Shown here: positions 33,877 to 42,400 of the stretch, one piece after another
How the letters are laid out: each line of letters opens with the position of its first letter
How positions within the stretch are numbered: position 1 is the first letter of the stretch
NCBI GenBank assembly: GCA_023897205.1
Contig: JAHWDD010000004.1
Coordinates: forward strand, 4,154,001-4,218,000
Direction of reading: 5' to 3'
Source of the DNA: Exophiala sp. HKRS030
Lineage: Eukaryota; Ascomycota; Eurotiomycetes; Chaetothyriales; Herpotrichiellaceae
Length of the DNA: 64,000 nt
Notes under the pieces: generated by a model
Seen by the model: only the letters and a program-made list of their open reading frames with translations
Databases searched by the model: none
Told to the model about the DNA's origin: nothing
Program-made: the position numbers and the translations under genes

Positions 33877-34155
33877 GATCTGTGCCCACTGACATGTTGC
33901 TAGGATGGCATTGAAATCACGAGGTGTGTGGGAGTGGAAACGTCTTGAGACGAGGAACATCTGTTTCACCGGCATATGCTCTCTCACACCAAGGAACCTG
34001 GGGAAGTTGAGGCCAAAGGACGGTGGTAGATCTGCCACCAAAAATTCATGCGCGCGTTCAACTCTGCCAAGACTTTTCGGAACAACAGCAACCTCACTCA
34101 CAACGGGGCTAAAAAAAAAGAACAATAACAAAAATTGCAAAAAGAATCGAACTTT

Positions 34156-34253
34156 TGGTCAATATGAGGCTTGAACTCATGGCCTTTGTGTTTTCCATAG
34201 TGTTTGACCACAGGGTATTAGCACAACGATCTAACCAACTGATCTAATCGACC
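34156..34253 (-). tRNA. tRNA-Ile (anticodon AAU) with 24-nt intron
   Basis: The cloverleaf was folded by hand. The acceptor stem GGTCGAT/ATTGACC has one G-T pair and discriminator A. The D stem is GATC/GATC. The anticodon stem TTGTG/CACAA encloses loop CTAATAA (anticodon AAT), with a 24-nt intron after position 37. The T arm is ATGAG-TTCAAGC-CTCAT. Without the intron the tRNA is 74 nt. A run of five T at 34142-34138 on the transcribed strand, and a longer T run beyond, provide the Pol III terminator. A34 would be converted to inosine by the Tad2/Tad3 deaminase. It lies between the methyltransferase and VOC genes of the mycosporine locus. Confidence 0.9.
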
Positions 34254-35190
34254 ATTTTTGTGTCTCAATTCTGGACCAAAAATTGACCATTTTATCTGAT
34301 AGAAATTGAAAATTTTCACCATGGCACAGTGGGTCGTACCCATCGTAACGCCTAAACAGCAAGTGGTGATGACTCTTACTGAATCTAACTCTCTCCTCTT
34401 CGTTTTCTCACAGTACATGAGGTAGTCATTTTACGCTCAATGCACAAGGACCTCGCACCTATTACGGACGCCTTACAATTAATATGTAAATTTTGTACGG
34501 AGTACCTGTGGACTACCTCGACGTTTTCCTAGTGTCCACAAGTTCTTATTGAGTCTACAGCCCCAGAATGGTGACTGCCAATGCTGGTCTCTCAAGTGTA
34601 AGGTATGCCGAATACGCATTCAATTTTGTGGACTATTTGTGGAGCGAGCATACAAAAGAGGAAGTGCTGTCTCTCATACGCGACTTGATAGTAACACTCG
34701 GAGTACTCGTTCAGCAGATAGCGCTGATGCCGATCACCATCACTATTGTCAATTGTCTACGGTCGTTTGCGAGACTCGCAAGAACGAACACGACTGGTCT
34801 AGGGGGTCAACAATTGTCCCGGTTGCCTGGACTCATGCTATCCAGTTCTTGGTACCCACCGTTTTCACGTATACTGGTTGCGACGAGCAATCCTCACTGG
34901 CTCGTGCTATGTGTTGGTCGCTGACTGCATGAGATTTCTCCGTATAAACGGTACTTTTGACCATATTCAGGACCGAATCCGTTCGGAATAGCGGCACCGC
35001 AAGCTTTCATCCGACGTGGCTTCGAGAGCAATGACTTGTGTGTGCAGTGTATATATCTGGCGTCGTCCTTGCACAGCATGGTCAACAGTACTATCTCGTC
35101 ACAGAATTGCGTCAGGCCACCGCACCACACAAACACGCACAAACAGACATCGTCGTTTTCCAGTACCCTTATCAGTCCTGAGAACGGAAC
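34254..35190. other. Intergenic region between tRNA-Ile and VOC gene
   Basis: 937 bp holding the tRNA upstream region and the VOC promoter. Two overlapping open frames of about 120 codons (34549-34932) have no recognisable features and no start context. The palindrome-like GTACGGAGTAC lies at 34495-34505. Confidence 0.45.
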
Positions 35191-35777
35191 ATGTCTCGCG
35201 TATGACACTCCCTCATAACTTCAGGCCCCCAGAAGATAGGAAATAGCATGATCCTAACTGCCTTCAGACTCACAAGAACGTCTTCAATCACCTCGCAATA
35301 TCAGTCCCCAATCTAGATGAGGCAGTCACCTGGTATAGCAAGATCTTCGGCCTCCAAAAATTATGTCCAGACGCTCTCCTGGAACCGGAGCTCATATCGA
35401 AGTTGCCTGTCTCTAAGATCTATGGACCACGTCTGCGGAGAATGAAGATCGCATTTCTGGACTTTGGTGATGGGGTTGGCCTGGAGTTGTTTGAATTCCT
35501 AGATCCTCCGTACAGGAAACCCGAGGACCCCTTTGACTATGCAAAGGGCGGGTTCTTCCATGTCGGAATCACCGTCACCGACCCCGAAGACACGGCAAGA
35601 GCAGTTTGTGAGAATGGAGGGAGGAGGATGGGGGAAGCCATAGTCATGGGCAGTGAGAAGGCAGTGTATTGTCAGGATCCTTGGGGTAATGCTCTGGAAT
35701 GTCTCAGCTCCGGATTCGAGCAGATACTATTAGCTGGCCGAGGAGGGGAGACCTTCAATTTGCCTAATGGACAATGA
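35191..35777 (+). CDS. VOC superfamily (glyoxalase/dioxygenase-fold) protein
   Basis: Exon 1 (35191-35199) encodes only Met-Ser-Arg. A 68-bp intron (GTATGA..CTAAC..TTCAG) leads to 35268-35777; the product is 172 residues. Two beta-alpha-beta-beta-beta modules are visible. The first starts FNHLAISVPNLDEAVTWYSKI and includes GVGLELFEF; the second starts GGFFHVGITVTDPEDTARAV and ends WGNALECLS. The His, Glu, His and Glu at these places match the metal ligands of the vicinal-oxygen-chelate fold. Related proteins act as lactoylglutathione lyases, epimerases or ring-cleaving dioxygenases. Its place between the methyltransferase and the ATP-grasp gene, in the same direction, suggests a part in the mycosporine locus, but the reaction is unknown. 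Confidence 0.82.
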
Positions 35778-36508
35778 ATGCACCGAGGCCTGGTATGTAC
35801 GTATTTGACCCGGTCGAGGAAAAGGCCCAGGTCGCTGGTTTCGTCAACCGACAGTAAATGTCGTGGGGTTAACGACCTCGCCAGTAGAAAACATTCGCCG
35901 GTTTGCCCTTCAGTCCTACCAGATCACTCGCAAAGGATTCCTAAAGCGCAATCGCCGTTGGAGAATACTCCGTAATGCTGGAGAAAATGAGGAAAACATG
36001 GCGCGGCACCTCGGTGGCCTTAACGTGTACTCCGAAGAGCATTAATGTCCTTTAAAATGTGGTTGTAGTTGGGAAAAAGCTGTGGGTTTAAATACTCCGC
36101 TCCATATATACGGTCGAGTATATCACTTTGGGGTGAAATATTTGGGATGAACATCAATTTGTTCCGTAGAATCTCAACACATGAACTTCACATCATCCTA
36201 CATGGGAGCTTCCAGGCTCATGGTTTACAGTACACTGCAAGGTACAGTTCGTATGATTCTCTGGCATCGCTTTGCCTTAGACGCTCCATCTACACAATCA
36301 TGTCTTCACCAATGGGCCTCACAACCCACTCAGTCACTTCGTGACGTCGACATTTTCATTTGGACCAGCTAATGCCAGGTCCAACCAAATTTTCTTTCTC
36401 AGGGTGTGAATAGAAGCCATTCGACATTTGATTTTTGTTCTCTGAATTTTTTTTTTGCGTGAAGACCTTTGCAACGCACAACTGGGGATCTCCCTGAATC
36501 TGCTAACA
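35778..36508. promoter_or_regulatory. Intergenic region, promoter of ATP-grasp gene
   Basis: 731 bp with TACTCCGTA at 35966-35974 and two near matches downstream (TACTCCGAA at about 36029, TACTCCGC at about 36093). No gene was seen. Confidence 0.45.
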
Positions 36509-37969
36509 ATGCTCGACGGAAATTCATCCGTTCTTTCTCACCGGTTGCAGAATGCCGGCCTATTGCTTCTCAGCCTCATTTTCCTTCCCATGGATACTTT
36601 CATTCTCATTGCTTCTCTCTTGCTTGCAGTTGTCCTCCCAAGCCATGCAGGCCGCACTCGTCGACATTCTGATGCTTCCGCCTCTAGTCCTCGAATAATT
36701 CTCGTTACTGGAGTGGGTATGACAAAAGGCCTGGCTCTGGCTAGATTATTTTACCAAGCTGGACATGTCGTTATCGGGGCCGATTTCGAGCCAAATGGAG
36801 CTCTTGTCTGTGGAAGAATGTCCAAAGCATTATACAAATTCTACCGTTTACGGAAACCAACGACGAAGGCTGGGTCGGCACCCTATATTCAGAGTTTATT
36901 GGAGATAATCACGAAAGAAAAGATTGACCTCTGGGTCAGTTGTTCGGGGGTAGCGTCTGCTGTCGAGGATGGAACGGCAAAAGAGATAGTCGAAAGTCGG
37001 ACAAGCTGCAGGGCTATCCAATTCGACGTCGATACCACCCAAACACTTCACGAAAAGCACACGTTCATTGCTCATACCAGGGAAATTGGTCTTAATGTCC
37101 CGGAGACGCACGAAGTCTGCAGCCGTGCCAGAGTTGAATGCATCTTGCGCAACGCTCCTCCTGGACGCCAGTACATCATGAAGACGGTCGGCGTTGACGA
37201 TGCGGCTCGTGGAGATATGACGCTCCTCCCCAAGAGCACACCAATGGAGACCTCGAAGCATATCGCAAAGCTAAAGATCTCGGCCGATTCGCCTTGGATC
37301 TTGCAGCAATTCATCAAAGGCAAAGAATATTGCACACATTCACTCGTGGTCAATGGACAGGTGAAGGCTTTTGTGGCTTGTCCTTCTGCAGAGCTACTCA
37401 TGCATTACGAGACATTGCACCCTACTTCTGCCCTGAGCAAAGCAATGCTAGATTTCACCAGTAAATATGCTGCTAATGGCGGCCCGGCTTTCACGGGCCA
37501 CTTATCCTTCGACTTTATGGTGGAGGACTCCGCGAAAATAACGCTCTATCCAATCGAATGCAACCCGCGAGCTCACACAGCCGTGGCACTATTCAATGGT
37601 ACCTCTACGATGATTGATGGGTACCTCTCAGTACTGGAAAAATCTCCTGCAGCGCAAACCTCGGCGATAGCTCGACCTTTACACAATGACAAGTATTATT
37701 GGATCGGTCATGACTTAGTGACACGAGTACTCCTTCCAACGTTTGGATTTCTGTCCCTTCAAAATACTTTCCGCGACCTTGTCCGGAACAATGTCGATTT
37801 CACGACCCATCTCCTGACCTGGAAAGACGGAACATATGAGATCTGGGACCCCTTGCCTTGGTGGTGGCTGTATCATGTGTATTGGCCAATGCAATTCTTC
37901 TCTTGTATCTGGACTGGCTCAAAATGGAGCCGCATCAATGTCAGCACAACCAAAATGTTCCAATGCTAG
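36509..37969 (+). CDS. ATP-grasp ligase with N-terminal membrane anchor (mycosporine/4-deoxygadusol-amino acid ligase candidate)
   Basis: One exon, 486 residues from the first ATG. Residues about 17-44 are strongly hydrophobic, giving one or two membrane segments. The rest is an ATP-grasp enzyme: an N-terminal Rossmann-like preATP fold (ILVTGVGMTKGLALARLFYQAGH), then the central ATP-binding lobe (YIMKTVGVDDAARGD, PWILQQFIKGKEY). The C-terminal lobe carries the Mg-binding Glu and Asn in YPIECNPRAHTAVALF. ATP-grasp ligases phosphorylate a substrate and join it to an amine. In MAA pathways one attaches an amino acid to 4-deoxygadusol, giving a mycosporine. The neighbours (DDGS, methyltransferase) support the same role here. 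The Trp-rich C-terminus (PLPWWWLYHVYWP) may also touch a membrane. Confidence 0.88.
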   Translation: MLDGNSSVLSHRLQNAGLLLLSLIFLPMDTFILIASLLLAVVLPSHAGRTRRHSDASASSPRIILVTGVGMTKGLALARLFYQAGHVVIGADFEPNGALVCGRMSKALYKFYRLRKPTTKAGSAPYIQSLLEIITKEKIDLWVSCSGVASAVEDGTAKEIVESRTSCRAIQFDVDTTQTLHEKHTFIAHTREIGLNVPETHEVCSRARVECILRNAPPGRQYIMKTVGVDDAARGDMTLLPKSTPMETSKHIAKLKISADSPWILQQFIKGKEYCTHSLVVNGQVKAFVACPSAELLMHYETLHPTSALSKAMLDFTSKYAANGGPAFTGHLSFDFMVEDSAKITLYPIECNPRAHTAVALFNGTSTMIDGYLSVLEKSPAAQTSAIARPLHNDKYYWIGHDLVTRVLLPTFGFLSLQNTFRDLVRNNVDFTTHLLTWKDGTYEIWDPLPWWWLYHVYWPMQFFSCIWTGSKWSRINVSTTKMFQC

Positions 37970-39279
37970 ATGAATGGGATAGAGTTGCTGCTCCCAAGTC
38001 TCTGCATTCATATGCAATAGACTCAAGATCAGACTCGGATTGATGGCAGCAGTTTCTTGGCCAATGATGTCAACTTCTCCATGCCTCTACAATTTATATA
38101 CTTTTACTATACGTACCAACTTGTTCATCCTGTCAGTCTGACAAAGACACAAGCCACCGTGCATCTGCCTGAAACCGTGAACAAGAATTTGTAATTTTGG
38201 TCCTCACTGGCCTGGTTTGCCAACTCAGACCGCCGTCCCTGGGCGACTTGGAAATGGTGTGGTATGCTCCGAAGGTGTTGAAAGTCTGAGCTGCCCTCTG
38301 GAGGTACACTGACCTACGGTCATCTGTGTCATATTATAGGGAATTTGGTGCTCCGTACTTGGTGTCCCTTTCGCCTGATCGCAGCTAAACATTCGTCTGC
38401 ACGTCACCGGCTTAGGCGCGCAAGGGGGATATGCAGCTTAGATTTTGGCCCCCGTCTCCATCGGTAGGACACCTCACCGCCCTTGGCTTCATTCTCTCAT
38501 CATCATCATTACAGAACTGTACTATTCTTCTTCTGGTCAAACACATCTGACTGGCCGAAGTTGATGGGAAAGTTGAATAAAGGAACAGTCCATTCGGTCA
38601 GCAATTCCATGGGCAAGCCTCACTTGTACGAGGGACGAGGTTTCCCGTCATGATCCCCCAAAAATGTGACACCTTACGGAGTACGATGCGGTCTGTCTGT
38701 ACGCGGCCGCCTACATTCCCTTCAGGCCTCTTCGCGCTCACCCTTTGCCCAGACCGGTAGCTGTCTCTGAAACCACACTAGGCGCCGGTTGCCTTGCATT
38801 GGCCAAAGTCCGATGGCCGACAACGAGGCTACAGGACTCCGTACATTTTTGGTCATAAGGTCACCGCTTCCACAATGGGCCTTGGGCGTGGGCTTCGATG
38901 AGCTGTTCGTTTAACCACAAGACGAGTTTACGGGCGTGCAGACCAAAATTTACCGTCAGGCGGACGAGAGATCTCCCCCTCCCCACGAATCGAGCATTTT
39001 CCAGCTTTGGGTTTGCGGCTCTCCCAGCCTGACTTTTGCTGACAGGGGGCCGTTTCTTTCTGCTTTGCTCGACGATCCTCTGGGCTCTTCAATACTCTTG
39101 ACGTGACTATTAACTGATCTATACGAGATCGAAGGGGATACGTCACTGCTAGGTAAAGGCAAGGCCATCTTTGAAAACCAACGAGGACTCGAACTTACTA
39201 CCACGACCGATACCTGAGCGGCACTTGGATACGAAGAAGTCTTGACATCCGAGGTGTGTCGTGGGCTCACGCACGTACG
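37970..39279. other. Intergenic region right of the ATP-grasp gene
   Basis: 1.3 kb without a supported gene. TACGGAGTA lies at 38675-38683, with related CTCCGTAC sites at about 38351 and 38837. Confidence 0.45.
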
Positions 39280-40389
39280 ATGCCCTCAACTCCACCACCC
39301 CCCTCGACGGTACCTGAGATCCTGGCTACATCGGAGATCGACCCGTCCTTCGCCAAAGCACTCGAGGAATCTCCACCACAGTCACTCGGACCAGATTGCA
39401 CAGTCGCCTCTCTCAAGCAAAGCAGCGTTGCCAGACGGTCAAGTGTCCAACAATCTCTCGCGGACACGCGACCCGCCGACATCACCGAGACCACCCACTT
39501 TATCAAACTCCGTGACGACTTCCCATCCCGCATCATCCTGTGCCACCTGACGTCGGCGGTCGCGGACACGACGCCTCCTCGCCCGTTGATCCTCTTGTTC
39601 CACGGCGGCGGCCACTGCACGGGCTACCCCGAACTCGAACTCCCTCTCGCCCGACGACTCGCCCAGACGCACTCCGCCATCGTCGTCAGCGCGTCGTATC
39701 GCCTGGCGCCCCATTTCCCATTCCCCTTCTCCATCTGCGACGCCTGGGAGACGCTGGAGTTCGTCGCCCGAGAGGCGCGCAAGGCAAATTCGGCCGTATT
39801 CCCACGCTGCACGGATCCCCGCGTCGGGTTTCTGGTTGGGGGGTCGTCGGCCGGCGCCAACCTCGCGGCGTCCCTGGCCCATCTGGCGCGCGACCACAAC
39901 CTCCATCCCAAACTGACCGGCCACTTCCTCTTCGCCGGCACCTACATCTCGGATCAGCACGTGCCGGAAAAGTACCGGGATAGATATCTCAGCTCGACGC
40001 AGAACCGGGATGCGCCTCTCCTGAACAATGCAATGGTTAGACTTTTGCGGGACGCGTTCCAGCCTGACCTGACCAGCAAGCTCTATATGAGTTTCGACCA
40101 GCACCACCCGTACGACCAAGGGACGGGGTCGGTCAGGCACGGCCACATGGGTCTGCCGCCCGTGTATTTTCAGGTGTGCGGCCTGGATCCGTCTCGGGAT
40201 GACGGTCTGATCTATGAGCGTGTCCTGAGGGAGGAGTGCGACGTGCCGACGAGGCTGGACATGTACCCCGGGTTTGCGCATTGTTGGTGGGATGTCTTCC
40301 CAGATCTAGACATGTGTCGGAAGAGGATGAAGGATGCCGTGGAAGGAGTGGGATGGTTGTTAGAGGCTTGTAAAAGGGAAGGGAGATGA
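39280..40389 (+). CDS. Alpha/beta-hydrolase fold-3 esterase/lipase
   Basis: One exon, 369 residues from the first in-frame ATG. The hormone-sensitive-lipase-like pattern is complete: oxyanion motif HGGGH (in LLFHGGGHCTGYPE), SASYRLAPHFPFP, nucleophile elbow GGSSAGANLA, acid in CGLDPSRDDGLIYE and base His in PGFAHCWWD. No signal peptide is evident, so a cytosolic carboxylesterase is likely. It follows the ATP-grasp gene in the same direction, but 1.3 kb away, so membership in the mycosporine locus is doubtful. The coding region is more GC-rich than its neighbours, which also produces long spurious frames on the other strand. Confidence 0.9.
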   Translation: MPSTPPPPSTVPEILATSEIDPSFAKALEESPPQSLGPDCTVASLKQSSVARRSSVQQSLADTRPADITETTHFIKLRDDFPSRIILCHLTSAVADTTPPRPLILLFHGGGHCTGYPELELPLARRLAQTHSAIVVSASYRLAPHFPFPFSICDAWETLEFVAREARKANSAVFPRCTDPRVGFLVGGSSAGANLAASLAHLARDHNLHPKLTGHFLFAGTYISDQHVPEKYRDRYLSSTQNRDAPLLNNAMVRLLRDAFQPDLTSKLYMSFDQHHPYDQGTGSVRHGHMGLPPVYFQVCGLDPSRDDGLIYERVLREECDVPTRLDMYPGFAHCWWDVFPDLDMCRKRMKDAVEGVGWLLEACKREGR

Positions 40390-40772
40390 TGCTGGGTGTA
40401 GTTTTAGCATTGCGTTGCGTTCTTGTTGCTCAAGACGGGATAGCGTTGTAGCGAGGGCGGGAAGCATGGAGTTAGTATCTAGGTTAGATTGCGGTCTTGT
40501 GGTGATTGTCTGGAAATGCATGATCAGTCCTCATAGCGTAGCATTTTATATGGAGCACAAATCAATCTTTTGACATCTTTGGGTGCTTTTGAAGAAGTTG
40601 CCATCTCGAATCTTTGTATATTTCTCCTCCTTGACGTTCTGATATGTATTATAATGGATCAAGTCTCTTGAAATGTGTTTTATTTTGGGGGGAAGCCATC
40701 ATGGGTCTCATTTAGACATAGTTTTACAGAAATTTTGGTTGTGTATGTGTGTGTCCATCGAAGAAGGGTACT
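40390..40772. other. Convergent 3' flanks of esterase and p24 genes
   Basis: AT-richer spacer between two stop codons. Nothing else was seen. Confidence 0.45.
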
Positions 40773-41667
40773 CTATACGAAGCCTGTGGTCGAGAAGAAG
40801 TCAGCGTCAATCGCCCACGTACACATAGATCACAAGGAGAACCACTTTGGAAACATTACCTTTTCGGTTACTCTGGAAGAAGAATCTGACGACCAGAACT
40901 TGAAGACCTGCCATTCCGACCATCATGCACACCTCGATCAAACTGAAGTTGAAGATTCTCTGTTCCGTGCTCCTCACCGTGCTGAAGTTGCGGTTCTCCC
41001 TGGTCCTGAAATACTTTTGCATCCTGCTGACCGTGCTCAACTGTCCACTGATCTTGTAAATCATATCTTCGAGGGCGGAATGCTGTTCGGGAGACGATCC
41101 GGCCTTTTGAGGGAGCAGGGCTGATTTGCCTTCATCTTCGACCTGTTATGTATCATCAAACATGTCAGCTCGTGTTGTGTATTATCTCTCTACGTTTTTG
41201 GTTCGTGTGAGAGGTCCTTGGAGAGTAGCGTACCGCGACTTCAAAGTCGACCATCTTGTCTGCGAAAGTGGACATTTCATTGTTGAAGCAGAACCTATAC
41301 TCTCCGGTGTTCTGTGCCGTAAAGACAAAATCCCCCTGTCGCTCCTTCTCTCCTTCCATGATCTTCTTGTCGTTGGGTCCTACCACGGAGTAATCGACGT
41401 CGAAGGATCCGCCGGATTGCACCTGTTTGAGAGGGTCTGTGTCAGTCAAGCAGTCAAAAAGAAAACAACTCTTTTGTCAAACTCTTGGGTGGTGCACAGG
41501 CTCGAGTCACATACCGCAAAGTAAAAGGCGACTTTGGCATTTTGTCGTTCGACATTTGTGAAGAAACAGGCCTTCTCGCTGGCCCCGAGTTGGTAGGTCA
41601 AGGCGGTGCTGTAGACGCCAGAGACAGCCAACGCCAACAGGCTGATGAAGAGAGACAACGTCCGCAT
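40773..41667 (-). CDS. p24/EMP24 family ER-Golgi cargo receptor (Erp-like)
   Basis: Four exons, 41667-41515, 41422-41234, 41142-40860 and 40783-40773, give 211 residues. The N-terminal signal peptide (about 1-20) is followed by a GOLD domain with two Cys (SEKACFF and YRFCFNNE). A coiled-coil stem (ALEDMIYKISGQLSTV) and a single C-terminal membrane helix (IEVCMMVGMAGLQVLVV) come next, then a short cytosolic tail, FFFQSNRKGFV. The last 11 nt exon was placed because reading through its intron gives an atypical tail, while splicing gives the aromatic-basic tail usual for COPI/COPII-binding p24 proteins. These proteins cycle between ER and Golgi and sort GPI-anchored cargo. Subfamily assignment (Erp2/Erp4-like) is tentative. 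Confidence 0.9.
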
Positions 41668-42400
41668 GTTGACAGAATTACACAGACGCGGAAAAAGGGA
41701 AAGTTGTCGACAACAAAAAAGTCCTGAGATTCTACAGACACGCGAATAAACAATTCAACCTACTCCGTATCTGTAAAGGGGCCCAGCATTGAATACTTTG
41801 GCCTTTCGGCGCAGCCCAGCAATTGGATTCTCCAGATCTTGGCACGGATTTTACGGATTTACAATTGAGCCCAAGTCAACATCGAGCGAGAACATTCAAC
41901 GTCTCATGGTATTCTTCTATAGGTACCTAATTGTGTCTGAAATGGCATATAAGTGCGTCATGGGAGAGACTTGGACACTATCACACTACAACATGCTGCT
42001 CCGTTGTGCTCGATTGCCAACCAAATCTGCCAGGCTGTTCCGTACCATTACTGATGAAGTCCAACCAAGATTGAGCTGAACCGACGAACATCACATTGAC
42101 TATCCAAGGACAGGCTAGATCAGATCTTTCGAAGCTCGTTGAATACCCAGTGGCTACACTGAGAATATGTCTGCGCCTCTCCCCTATCTCTGCTGCGAAT
42201 AGGAGGCGCGTTGCAGCCGCCAATGGACTCGCTAAGTCGCCGCCACTCCAACTAATCAAGTGGCAGTGCGACGCACTAGGCCAGGATACTGTCCTACAGG
42301 CTTCGTTGCATCAGGCTGGGAAAATGTAAATATCTCTCTGCCCCCGAGGGCAATCAGTTGCTATCATCAAAAATCGTAACGAGCAATCCAAACCCTCAGG
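41668..42400. promoter_or_regulatory. Divergent promoter region, p24 / STAND-ankyrin-like gene
   Basis: 733 bp with TACTCCGTA at 41761-41769. No ORF of note. Confidence 0.45.

Noticed and set aside
34549..34932. Two overlapping plus-strand frames of about 120 codons
   Set aside because: There are no splice partners, no domain pattern, and two equally open frames. Most likely chance in the region between the tRNA and the VOC gene.
39439..40281. 280-codon open frame on the minus strand
   Set aside because: It lies fully antisense to the esterase, whose catalytic motifs are complete. It is Arg/Val-rich with no recognisable domain, a shadow of GC-rich codons.
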